DNA of 40,550 bases from Candidatus Altimarinota bacterium. Lineage in GTDB: Bacteria > Patescibacteriota > Gracilibacteria > UBA4473. Location: the NCBI GenBank assembly GCA_021734525.1, contig JAIPIW010000007.1, forward strand, positions 1-40,550, given 5' to 3'. Position numbers and translations under genes: made by a program. Shown piece after piece: positions 15,892-23,403 of this stretch. Positions within the stretch are counted from its first letter, which is position 1. Each line of letters begins with the position of its first letter. The notes under the pieces were generated by a model that was not told the origin of the DNA, did not search any database, and saw only the letters and a program-made list of their open reading frames with translations.

Positions 15892-17594
15892 CTAAAGTGA
15901 CTATTGAGATTAACGGAAAGAAATATTCTGCTGAAAAAGGGGAGAGTATTTTGCAGGTAGCAATACGAAATAATATAGAAATTCCACACTTTTGTCATCA
16001 TGAGGATTTGTCCACTGACGCTAATTGTCGGACCTGTTTGGTACAAAAAGAAGGTGATGATAATGTCATGACATCTTGTACGCTCAAAGCAGAAGAAGGA
16101 TTAAAGGTTAAGACAGATACTCCTAAGGTGAAAAGATTGCGTAGGGAGAATATGGAACTACTTCTAGCTAAGTACGAAAAAAATGCTCCACTTTGTAAGG
16201 CAGGACACTTTTCCAAAACCTTGGAGTTAATGAAAAAATACGGTGTAAAGGGGGATAAGTATCAGAGGGATGAAGTTTGTCCGCTTCATAAGATGGGTAA
16301 TGCTGCTGAATTTGATCCTAGTATTTGTATTGCCTGTAACAAATGTGTGGAAATTTGTGAAAAAATTGGGATTAATTTCCTAAAGTTAGAAGGAAAAAAT
16401 TCTAGAACTCGTGTTACTTACAATAAGGACCCTAAGATAGATTGTATTTACTGTGGACAGTGTACGGCACACTGTCCAGTAGCAGCGGTACGAGAACAAG
16501 GTCACATAGATGCGGTAGAAAAAGTATTAAAAGACCCAAATAAGATTGTTATTGTTCAGACCGCTCCATCTGTTCGAGCCAGTATTGGGGAAGAATTTGG
16601 AGTAGAGATTGGAGTAGATCTAACTGAAAAATTAGCTACTGCTTATCGGATGATGGGTTTTGATCACGTTTTTGACGTTAACATGGGGGCAGATATTACT
16701 ACTATGGTAGAAGCACAGGAACTAGTAGAAAGATTGGAGAAAAATGAAGATTTACCAATGTTCACTTCTTGTTGTCCGGGTTGGGTAAAGTTTTTAGAAT
16801 TTTATCATCCAGAATTAATTCCACACCTGACCACTGCTCGTTCTCCGCAGATTCATTCTGGTGGGGCATATAAGACCTGGTGGGCAGAAAGAGAAGGGAT
16901 TGATCCTAGTAAAATTGTAGTAGTTTCTACCATGCCTTGTACTTCCAAAAAATATGAAGCTTCTTTCGATAAACTAAAAATTGATGGTCTTAAACCAGTA
17001 GATTACGTATTAACTACTAGGGAATTAGCAGTAATGCTCAAGGACAGAAAGATAGATCTTCCTAATCTCAAACCAAGTAAAATAGATAAAGAAGGTACTT
17101 ATTCTGGAGCGGCAGCTATCTATGGAGCATCTGGCGGAGTAATGGAGTCTGCTCTTAGAACCGCCTACTTCCTATTAACCGCTAAAGAATTAGATCCGAT
17201 AGAATTTAGACCTGTTAGGGGGATGGAAGGAATAAAAAAAGCCACCGTAAAGATTGGTAAGAGGAAATTGAAGTTAGGGGTAGTAGCTACTGCTAAGTAC
17301 GCTAGAGAAGTTATTTACGAATTAAAAAGTGATCCTACTGCCTATGATTATATAGAATTTATGGCCTGTCCGGGGGGGTGTATTGGAGGAGGTGGGCAAC
17401 CTATTCCTTCTACCGAACGTATAGTGGAACAAAGGATAAAAGGAATCTATAAAATAGATCACAATATGAAGATGCGTTGTGCTCATGAAAATCCCGTAGT
17501 GCAGGAATTTATGGCTTACGTTAAAAGATTGCCAGAACATAAGAAGCAGGAGATTTTATATACTTCTTTTTCTCAAAAAAAGAAGTTTGAATAA
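15888..17594 (+). CDS. [FeFe] hydrogenase, group A catalytic subunit
   Basis: It catalyses reversible proton reduction to H2. Domains in 568 aa: N-terminal 2Fe-2S ferredoxin (Cys36, 47, 50, 64); two 4Fe-4S clusters (Cys147/150/153/157 and Cys186/189/192/196); H-cluster domain with L1 TSCCPGW (293-299), L2 MPCTSKKYE (349-357) and L3 MACPGGCIGGGGQP (492-505). The proton-relay Cys296 is present, which argues for prototypical group A. The extra His-Cys3 4Fe-4S cluster expected after the 2Fe-2S domain cannot be found; the region 93-135 holds only scattered Cys. Maturases HydE, HydF and HydG are not in this window. Confidence 0.95.
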   Translation: MTKVTIEINGKKYSAEKGESILQVAIRNNIEIPHFCHHEDLSTDANCRTCLVQKEGDDNVMTSCTLKAEEGLKVKTDTPKVKRLRRENMELLLAKYEKNAPLCKAGHFSKTLELMKKYGVKGDKYQRDEVCPLHKMGNAAEFDPSICIACNKCVEICEKIGINFLKLEGKNSRTRVTYNKDPKIDCIYCGQCTAHCPVAAVREQGHIDAVEKVLKDPNKIVIVQTAPSVRASIGEEFGVEIGVDLTEKLATAYRMMGFDHVFDVNMGADITTMVEAQELVERLEKNEDLPMFTSCCPGWVKFLEFYHPELIPHLTTARSPQIHSGGAYKTWWAEREGIDPSKIVVVSTMPCTSKKYEASFDKLKIDGLKPVDYVLTTRELAVMLKDRKIDLPNLKPSKIDKEGTYSGAAAIYGASGGVMESALRTAYFLLTAKELDPIEFRPVRGMEGIKKATVKIGKRKLKLGVVATAKYAREVIYELKSDPTAYDYIEFMACPGGCIGGGGQPIPSTERIVEQRIKGIYKIDHNMKMRCAHENPVVQEFMAYVKRLPEHKKQEILYTSFSQKKKFE

Positions 17595-17601
17595 CTGAGA
17601 T

Positions 17602-18990
17602 TTAAAATCCCGCTTGTTGTTGTTTATTGAGGTCTTCAAACTTCATCTTGCTTCTATCGAAATGGAGGTATGTTCTACCAATGGCTCCATTACGGTGTTT
17701 AATGACATTAATTTCCATTTCATTAGGACTTTCGGAATCCTGGTTATAATAATCATCTCGGTAAAGCATCATCACCACATCGGCATCTTGTTCGATGGAT
17801 CCAGAGTCTCGGAGATCAGAAAGAATAGGGCGTTTATCTGGTCGTCCTTCGACACTTCTAGAAAGCTGAGAAATAGCAATAACTGGGATATGTAATTCTC
17901 GGGCTAATTCTTTAAGGGAACGAGAAATCTCTGAAATTTCTTGGACACGGTTCAAAGGATTTTGTCCGCTCATTAACTGCAAGTAATCAACCATTAACAT
18001 ATCTAGTCCGTGTTCCATTTGGAGTCGGCGGGCTTTAGCCCGGAGTTCGACAATGGAGTTTCCCATAGAATCATCAACAAAAATAGAAGCAGAAGATAAT
18101 TCATCCATTACTGGTCCCATACGATCGAAATCAGAATCTTCTAATTTTCCCTTGTGTAGTTTCCAAGAATCTACTTCCAAACGAGAACAAAGCATTCTTT
18201 CGACAACTTGTTCCTTGGACATTTCTAGAGAAATAATTCCTAGCTTTTTTCCCTGATCAATAGCGGCCTTCATCGCAATAGCTAAGGCTAGAGCTGTTTT
18301 CCCCATAGAAGGACGAGCAGCAACAATAATTAGGTCAGAAGGATTGAATCCGCCATTAAGTCTATTATCTAGGTTTGGGAAAGAAGTGGAAATCCTATTC
18401 TTGTTAGCTAGTTCTGGATTTTCATTAATCTCACAGAAGCGTTCGTAGCTAGAAGTTAAGATGTCTTTGATTGGTATAAATCGATTCTTGATGAAGGTTT
18501 GAGAAATAGAAAAAACTCTCTTTTCTGCTTCTTCTAAAAGTTCCTGAATGCTTTTGTCAGCGTTATATCCTAAGGAAGTGATATCATTTCCTGCTTTAAT
18601 TAACTTTCGCAAAGTAGAACGGTGTTTGATAATTTGGGCGTACTGGAAGATGTGGGTGGAAATGGGAACCTCGTTTTGAAGTTCGGCTAAGTATTCTGGC
18701 CCCCCAATGAGTTCTAATTTTTCTTGGGCTTGAAGTTTGGTAGCTACAGTCACAATGTCTACTGGTTCTGATTTATGAAACAGGGCCAAAATAGCTTCAA
18801 AGATGAAGCGATGGTGGTCATGGTAAAAATCACTAGCTTCAATAAAGTCAGCAATTTTTAGAATAGAGTCTTTGTCGAGCAGCAGACATCCCAGTACAGA
18901 CCTCTCCGCTTCGGGAGCGGTGGGAGGAAGTTTTTTACTAGGACTAAAGTCGGTCAAAGGGACACCTTCACGTGTCTTTAAATCTGCCAT
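17602..18990 (-). CDS. dnaB: Replicative DNA helicase DnaB
   Basis: DnaB is the hexameric helicase that unwinds the replication fork 5' to 3'. The 462-aa protein has the DnaB N-terminal domain (about 22-125, PPTAPEAERSVLGCLLLD) and the RecA-like C-terminal domain with Walker A ARPSMGKT (225-232), Walker-B-region strand MLMVDYLQLMSG and the DRSKMKF tail. No intein is present. It converges with the hydrogenase gene (7 bp between stops). The 285-bp divergent region upstream holds an AT palindrome and two DnaA-box-like sequences. Confidence 0.97.
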   Translation of the reverse strand: MADLKTREGVPLTDFSPSKKLPPTAPEAERSVLGCLLLDKDSILKIADFIEASDFYHDHHRFIFEAILALFHKSEPVDIVTVATKLQAQEKLELIGGPEYLAELQNEVPISTHIFQYAQIIKHRSTLRKLIKAGNDITSLGYNADKSIQELLEEAEKRVFSISQTFIKNRFIPIKDILTSSYERFCEINENPELANKNRISTSFPNLDNRLNGGFNPSDLIIVAARPSMGKTALALAIAMKAAIDQGKKLGIISLEMSKEQVVERMLCSRLEVDSWKLHKGKLEDSDFDRMGPVMDELSSASIFVDDSMGNSIVELRAKARRLQMEHGLDMLMVDYLQLMSGQNPLNRVQEISEISRSLKELARELHIPVIAISQLSRSVEGRPDKRPILSDLRDSGSIEQDADVVMMLYRDDYYNQDSESPNEMEINVIKHRNGAIGRTYLHFDRSKMKFEDLNKQQQAGF

Positions 18991-19061
18991 TTGAAAAAAA
19001 ATCAGGGGTCTTTTCTTTTTTCTTTGTCGCAGATTTCTAATTGGATGTCAAAGGAAAATTA

Positions 19062-19080
19062 TTATATTATAATATAATAA
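19062..19080. repeat. AT palindrome copy P3
   Basis: TTATATTATAATATAATAA lies in the gap between dnaB (minus strand) and the 131-aa gene. It is identical to P4 and shares its 18-bp core with P2 and P5. Confidence 0.85.
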
Positions 19081-19184
19081 GGGGCTTTGTGTTTGACAAA
19101 AATTGAATAATTATTAAAAAGGAAAAGTACTTCTTTGTTTCAAAAGAAATATAGAAGTCAGTTCTTTGAAAAAATCTTTATTTT

Positions 19185-19236
19185 TTGTGGATATAGTTTT
19201 GTTTGTAACAAATTATGATCAGAACAGTATCCACAA
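19185..19236. promoter_or_regulatory. Inverted pair of DnaA-box-like 9-mers
   Basis: TTGTGGATA (19185-19193) and its exact inverse TATCCACAA (19228-19236) are 34 bp apart. Each is one mismatch from the DnaA box TTATCCACA. They lie near dnaB, but no dnaA or dnaN is seen, so a DnaA-regulated promoter or another operator is as likely as an origin. Confidence 0.35.
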
Positions 19237-19275
19237 GAAGTAATAACATAATTTTAAATCTCTAGGGAGGTTCTG

Positions 19276-19671
19276 ATGTCCTATTCTGATAGTTGGGATA
19301 GTGATTTTTTTGATTCTTCGTCCAGAGTTTTTTTGACTGGAGGAGCTAGGTTAGAAAGTCTGCGTATAGAATTGCCGCATTCTTTTTCCATAGTAAGCGG
19401 AAATACCATTTTTGCTTACGGAACAAGAGAAAAGGTGATGTTCAGTCTTTCTGGAAAAAAGGTAGTTATCCGTTCTTATAGAAAATTCGAGAGCGGAAAA
19501 AAATGGCACAAAAGGTTAGAGACTGAGATTCCTTTTGAAGAAGATTCTAAATTAAGGGTTTCTCGTCACAAAGGTAGGAGTACGTATTCCGATGGGGTGG
19601 TGGAAACCTTAAGTATTGTTCTTCTGAACAAAAAAGGAGAGGTAACAGGACAGGAGGTTTTTATTAATTGA
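19276..19671 (+). CDS. Hypothetical protein, 131 aa
   Basis: No family recognised. The protein is soluble and beta-rich, starting MSYSDSWDSDFFDSS with an acidic, serine-rich N-terminus, then alternating strands (VFLTGGARLESLRIELP, VMFSLSGKKVVIRSY, ETLSIVLLNKKGE). It has a strong Shine-Dalgarno, AGGGAGG at 19264-19270, unusual in this window where most genes have none. A clear terminator follows, so it is a single-gene unit and may be well expressed. Confidence 0.65.
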   Translation: MSYSDSWDSDFFDSSSRVFLTGGARLESLRIELPHSFSIVSGNTIFAYGTREKVMFSLSGKKVVIRSYRKFESGKKWHKRLETEIPFEEDSKLRVSRHKGRSTYSDGVVETLSIVLLNKKGEVTGQEVFIN

Positions 19672-19689
19672 ATTTGTTTCAAAGAACAG

Positions 19690-19717
19690 AATAGCCGTGT
19701 TATGCACGGCTATTTTG
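19690..19717 (+). terminator. Hairpin terminator after the 131-aa gene
   Basis: AATAGCCGTG and CACGGCTATT form a 10-bp stem with a TTATG loop, then TT. Confidence 0.85.
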
Positions 19718-19840
19718 CATTTGACAAAAAACATCACTTTCCTAAAATTCTTCCGCTTTAGATTTTGTTTTTGTTTTTGACGCGACATAAATAATTAATC
19801 CAAGGCTGTAAAAAATCATAATTCAGCGTCTGATATTCAA

Positions 19841-20899
19841 ATGACAGAAATGGACGATTTGCTTGCTAAAGATAACGCAGGTGTAGTTTTGTATCGGGCA
19901 GGGGATAATGTGAAGGGAACTATTATAGATATTAACCCTTCTCGTATTTTATTGGACCTCGAAGGTGGAGTAACCGGAATCATTACCAAAAAAGAATCTA
20001 CCGGTATTGATTTAGAAGATGAATCAATGGCAATTGGGGCGGTACTAGAAGCTGCTATTATTGATCCAGAAAATGATGAGGGACTCGTAATTCTTTCTTT
20101 GAAACGAGCTTCTCAAGACATGGCTTGGGCGGAACTTAACACCATTATGGATGATGCCCGGATCATTAAGGTTAAGATTTCCGAAGCTAACAAAGGAGGT
20201 CTTATGGCTCAATACAAAGGACTTAGATCCTTCTTGCCGGTTTCTCAATTAACTCCTCTAAACTACCCTAGAGTAGATGGAGCTAATTCAGCACAAATTC
20301 TTAAGAAACTTCAGTCTCATATTGGTAAAGAATTTGCCGTATGTGTGATTAATATTGATCGAGAAAATGGGAAAGTAATTATTTCTGAAAAATCTGCCCA
20401 TTCTGGACAGAGTGAAAAAACTCTCAAAGATTTGAAAGAGGGCGATATTGTTAAAGGAGAAGTATCTGGTGTTCTTAAATATGGAATCTTTGTGACTTTT
20501 GATGGTGTAGAAGGATTAGTGCACTTGTCAGAACTAGATTGGGGACATGTTTCTGATCCAGGAAAGATTTATTCTCTGGGGGACAAGGTAGAAGTGGTTG
20601 TTATTGGTATTGATGGCGATAAACTTTCTCTTTCTATCAAAAGACTATCAGATGATCCTTGGAAAGAAAAAGCAAAGAAATATAAAGAAGGTCAGGAAGT
20701 AACTGGAACTGTTCTTCGTTGGAATGCCAATGGTGTCTTTATCGAAATTGAACCAGATGTACAAGGACTTTTTGGCAATTTAGAAGAATTTGGTGTGGAA
20801 GCTTATAGCGAATTAAAGATTAAAGAAGGGGATGAGTTAAAAGGAAAAATAGAATCAATCAATTTAGATTCACACCGCTTAGAGTTAACTAAAGTCTAG
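19841..20899 (+). CDS. S1-domain RNA-binding protein (ribosomal protein S1-like)
   Basis: This 352-aa protein is built from four S1 (OB-fold) units: about 18-90 (AGDNVKGTIIDIN), 100-180 (degenerate, LRSFLPVSQL), 195-268 (EGDIVKGEVSGVLKYGIFVTF, quoted in part, with GLVHLSELDW) and 280-352 (EGQEVTGTVLRWNANGVFIEI, quoted in part). The third is the most canonical. Short S1 proteins of this kind deliver mRNA to the small ribosomal subunit in CPR and Firmicutes. Translation of weak-Shine-Dalgarno mRNAs, which are common here, may depend on it (inference). A strong terminator follows. Confidence 0.88.
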   Translation: MTEMDDLLAKDNAGVVLYRAGDNVKGTIIDINPSRILLDLEGGVTGIITKKESTGIDLEDESMAIGAVLEAAIIDPENDEGLVILSLKRASQDMAWAELNTIMDDARIIKVKISEANKGGLMAQYKGLRSFLPVSQLTPLNYPRVDGANSAQILKKLQSHIGKEFAVCVINIDRENGKVIISEKSAHSGQSEKTLKDLKEGDIVKGEVSGVLKYGIFVTFDGVEGLVHLSELDWGHVSDPGKIYSLGDKVEVVVIGIDGDKLSLSIKRLSDDPWKEKAKKYKEGQEVTGTVLRWNANGVFIEIEPDVQGLFGNLEEFGVEAYSELKIKEGDELKGKIESINLDSHRLELTKV

Positions 20900-20921
20900 T
20901 TAATTATTAGTAGATACAAAT

Positions 20922-20955
20922 AAGATCCGTTCTCTTAAAAAGAGACGGATCTTTT
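20922..20955 (+). terminator. Hairpin terminator after S1-protein gene
   Basis: AAGATCCG-T-TCTCT and AGAGA-CGGATCTT form a 13-bp stem with one bulged T and a TAAAA loop, followed by T4. The symmetric stem may also serve the convergent Xre gene. Confidence 0.88.
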
Positions 20956-20979
20956 GTTTATTCCTGATAAATTTACTAT

Positions 20980-21213
20980 TTAGAATAGTTCCTTGATAGA
21001 AACTCCCAAAGCTTGAGAAATTTCTTCCATGGTTTCAAAAGTAACATTCTGTCGACCATGTTCTATAGCATTTACATGGGAAGAATAAGTCTTCATTTTT
21101 TCGGCAAACTGGGCTTGAGACCAATTCTTAGAACGACGAAGTTCTCCAACTCTTTCTCCAAATTTCTTTAGAGCGGCTGAAGATTTTTTAGAACCAGCTG
21201 GACGAGGGGTCAT
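20980..21213 (-). CDS. Xre-family HTH transcriptional regulator
   Basis: This 77-aa DNA-binding protein has a classic Cro/C1 helix-turn-helix: RVGELRRSKNWSQAQFAEKM then SHVNAIEHGRQN and EEISQALGVSIKELF. It has no partner domain. It is divergent from the small Cys protein at 21346; the shared intergenic region contains a partial AT palindrome (21235-21246) and two TTTATATAA-type direct repeats over the promoter of that gene, which are possible binding sites (inference). Confidence 0.85.
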   Translation of the reverse strand: MTPRPAGSKKSSAALKKFGERVGELRRSKNWSQAQFAEKMKTYSSHVNAIEHGRQNVTFETMEEISQALGVSIKELF

Positions 21214-21287
21214 ATTAAAAAGGTTAAGAACGACTTATATTATAATGTGCTGTATTTTAAAATAGCAAGTTTTTTTAATAAAAATAG

Positions 21288-21317
21288 TTGACAAAGTTTA
21301 TATAAAATTTATATAAG
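21288..21317 (+). promoter_or_regulatory. Promoter of the small Cys protein gene
   Basis: Consensus -35 TTGACA (21288-21293), with -10 candidates TATATA or ATATAA at 16-17 bp. The spacer and -10 contain the tandem TTTATATAA repeat, a possible operator. Confidence 0.6.
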
Positions 21318-21345
21318 AATTAATAATTAAAAGATTTGTGATATT

Positions 21346-21558
21346 ATGAAATGTAACAGAAGTGATTTCGGTTGTGTAGATACTGCTGGTATGTCTGAGT
21401 GTCCAGACATTGGATCTTGCGTCGATTGGCAGATTTCCAAAACAAGACTAATGCCCGTTATTATAGAAAAAAAGAAAGAAGTTGGGTTGCTTTTGCAAAA
21501 AGAAAGTGGTGGATATCCTGATGTTCTCGTAGCGAAAGGATGTCCTTTTGATGCTTGA
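21346..21558 (+). CDS. Small cysteine-containing protein, 70 aa
   Basis: Starts MKCNRSDFGCVDTAGMSEC and has six cysteines (CNRSDFGC, ECPDIGSC, GCPF), then a Lys-rich helix KTRLMPVIIEKKKEVG. The Cys spacing suggests metal binding or disulphides. It recalls in style, not in sequence, the small Cys protein at 13034. It lies behind a strong promoter, divergent from the Xre regulator, and a long hairpin follows. Family unknown. Confidence 0.5.
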   Translation: MKCNRSDFGCVDTAGMSECPDIGSCVDWQISKTRLMPVIIEKKKEVGLLLQKESGGYPDVLVAKGCPFDA

Positions 21559-21576
21559 TTTTTTTATTTAGATAGC

Positions 21577-21639
21577 GAAAAACCGGCGATGGATATTCAG
21601 AACTCAATTATAACGAGCGGAACATCCTGCCGGTTTTTC
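21577..21639 (+). terminator. Long-looped hairpin after the 70-aa gene
   Basis: GAAAAACCGGCGATG pairs with CATC-CT-GCCGGTTTTTC across a loop of about 32 nt. The T5 in the 3' arm could support termination, but the large loop also suits a structured RNA element. Confidence 0.55.
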
Positions 21640-21747
21640 ATGACCATGATTAGTGGTCAACCTCTCAATTGCCTTGCTGAGGGAAACTTTTTTATCTGCG
21701 TTGCAGACCCGCGTTACCAGTCGGGGCTCTGTTTGTACTACAGGAAT
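21640..21747 (+). other. Further stem-loops in the noncoding gap
   Basis: TGACCA-TGATTAG-TGGTCA (6-bp hairpin), a CCTCTCA...TGAGGG stem followed by a run of six T, and CAGACCCG...CGGGGCTCTG follow one another. No convincing ORF. It may be the 3' part of the upstream transcript or a separate small RNA. Confidence 0.35.
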
Positions 21748-21775
21748 TTGACTTTTAGGGAAAAATTCATATAAT
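21748..21775 (+). promoter_or_regulatory. Strong promoter with no gene directly behind it
   Basis: TTGACT (21748-21753), 16-bp spacer, perfect TATAAT (21770-21775). It points into about 500 bp of apparently noncoding DNA with a nested rod-like fold, suggesting a small RNA gene. Confidence 0.7.
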
Positions 21776-21781
21776 ACGAGC

Positions 21782-21980
21782 TGTTTTTGGTTTAAATAAG
21801 AAAGGCAAATAAATTTGTCTTTTTTATTTGGACCTCAAAACGGTTTCCGAGAAGGCGGCTTTTTCTATGAAACAAAAAAGTCGTCCAGTGAAAATCGCTC
21901 CTCTCGCGTTTTGTGGTGCATTCGAATTAGGATCACTAATTCAAACGGCATCGCAAAGCGGAGAGGAAAGAGAAAGCAAA
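21782..21980 (+). ncRNA. Candidate structured small RNA
   Basis: Downstream of a near-consensus promoter lie a long hairpin (21789-21834, GGT...ACC closing an AAATAAGAAAGGCAAAT-type stem) and a nested rod. The rod's outer helix is GCTTTTTCT (21858-21866) with AGAGAAAGC (21969-21977), its middle helix CCTCTCGCGTTTTG (21900-21913) with CAAAGCGGAGAGG (21954-21966), and its apical hairpin GAATTAG-GATCA-CTAATTC (21924-21942). Conserved motifs of RNase P, tmRNA and SRP RNA are absent. A 6S-like rod is possible. The 3' end is not defined; about 325 bp from 21980 to ruvB hold nothing else I can identify. Confidence 0.5.
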
Positions 21981-22304
21981 CTTGGTATTTATTTTGGTAT
22001 TAAATTAATGAAAGCCTACTCTCTCATTTCTCTCCACTTCTATCGGTCTGTTAAAGAACTTTTTCTCCCCCCGTTTTTTCCCCTCCTTTTTGTGAATCTT
22101 TAGCGCGTTGAGGAAGTTTTTTAATTTGATTTTTGACTCTCAAGCGAAATCTTCAGGATATCTTATGCTTTATATAAGAATTCGTCAAAGAAAATACCTT
22201 GAAAAAGAATATAAAATATTGTGAAGTATAAAAAATGTATTCAAGGGGTTTTACTAGGAAAATAAAAAGATTTGATAAATCAAGGCTTAAGATTGATAAT
22301 TAAC

Positions 22305-23342
22305 ATGATGATAGAAGAAGATTTTAGTTCCAAGCGGAAACAGGGGACAGTTACTTCTCCGGTAATTACAGATGATACGGATGCTTTTGAAAACACCCTA
22401 CGTCCACAGGACTTTGCTAATTACATTGGACAAACAGAGGTAAAGAAGAACTTAAAGGTTTTCTGTCAGGCGGCAAAGAAAAGAGGGGAACCTTTAGATC
22501 ATACTTTGTTCTATGGTCCGCCAGGGATTGGAAAGACTACCCTTTCTCTTATTCTATCTAAAGAACTAGGAACAAATTTACGAATTACTTCTGGACCGGC
22601 CTTAGAGAAACCAGGTGATCTTGCTGCTATTCTAACTAATCTCCAAGAGAATGATTTTCTCTTTATTGATGAAATTCATCGTTTGCGTTCTTCTGTGGAA
22701 GAAATTCTATATTCTGCTATGGAAGATTTCGTAATAGACATTGTAGTTGGTAAAGGGCCGTCTGCCAGAACCATGCGACTTAATGTGCCACGATTTACTC
22801 TGGTGGGAGCAACTACCAAAGCGGCAATGTTGGGGGGTCCATTAAAAGATAGATTTGGTCATGTAGAACGTTTGCGTTTCTATGAATCAACTGAAGTCCA
22901 AAAAATCATCGAAAGATCTGCCGGTATTTTAGAGATAGATATAGAAAAGGAAGCAGCAGAAAAATTAGCACATTGTTCCCGGTTTACTCCCCGTATTGCT
23001 AATCGTTTGCTACGGAGAATGAGAGATTTTGCAGAAGTGTTACATAATGGAAAAATTACCTTGAAGGTGGTAGAAGAAGGATTAGATAATCTTTGTATAG
23101 ATAACAGGGGATTAGATTATGCTGACCAGATGTATTTAAAAATCTTAGGGGAAAAATTCAAAGGGGGACCAGTTGGTCTTTCTACTATGGCAGCGGCCAT
23201 GGGTGAAGACGAGAATACAATAGAAGATATGATTGAACCCTTTTTAATTAGAGAAGGATTTTTACAAAAAACTCCACGAGGAAGAATTGTGACAGAATTG
23301 GGGTTATCTCAAGTGGGGGTCAAGAATTTGTTGGCGGTTTAA
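22305..23342 (+). CDS. ruvB: Holliday junction branch-migration helicase RuvB
   Basis: RuvB is the AAA+ motor that drives branch migration with RuvA. I chose the ATG at 22305 (345 aa) rather than the TTG at 22272, because homologues start just before the LRPQDFANYIGQ segment. Motifs: Walker A GPPGIGKTT (71-79), Walker B IDEIH (121-125), sensor GATTKAAML, RFGHVERLRFY, and the C-terminal winged helix (GLSTMAAAMGEDENTIED, then IEPFLIREGFLQKTPRGR). Full length and intact. ruvA and ruvC are not adjacent. It has no clear Shine-Dalgarno. Confidence 0.97.
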   Translation: MMIEEDFSSKRKQGTVTSPVITDDTDAFENTLRPQDFANYIGQTEVKKNLKVFCQAAKKRGEPLDHTLFYGPPGIGKTTLSLILSKELGTNLRITSGPALEKPGDLAAILTNLQENDFLFIDEIHRLRSSVEEILYSAMEDFVIDIVVGKGPSARTMRLNVPRFTLVGATTKAAMLGGPLKDRFGHVERLRFYESTEVQKIIERSAGILEIDIEKEAAEKLAHCSRFTPRIANRLLRRMRDFAEVLHNGKITLKVVEEGLDNLCIDNRGLDYADQMYLKILGEKFKGGPVGLSTMAAAMGEDENTIEDMIEPFLIREGFLQKTPRGRIVTELGLSQVGVKNLLAV

Positions 23343-23362
23343 TTTTTTATCTAAAAAACTTT

Positions 23363-23391
23363 TTTACTACTATTTTATTTTGGGTTACAAT
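23363..23391 (+). promoter_or_regulatory. Promoter of pyrG with very short leader
   Basis: TTTACT (23363-23368), 17-bp spacer, TACAAT (23386-23391). The ATG is 12 bp after the -10, so the mRNA leader would be only about 5 nt. Confidence 0.5.
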
Positions 23392-23403
23392 TCTTTAGTA
23401 AAA

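Noticed and set aside
19185-19236. Calling an origin of replication
   Set aside because: Only two imperfect DnaA-like boxes, no dnaA/dnaN nearby and no skew information.
21828-22103. Open reading frame of 91 codons in the ruvB-upstream gap
   Set aside because: No ribosome-binding site, composition unlike local proteins, and the same DNA forms nested helices. More likely RNA.
21560-22304. RNase P RNA, tmRNA or SRP RNA
   Set aside because: The conserved GAGGAAAGTCC, tRNA-like tmRNA ends and SRP GGAAG...AGCAG motifs were looked for and not found.
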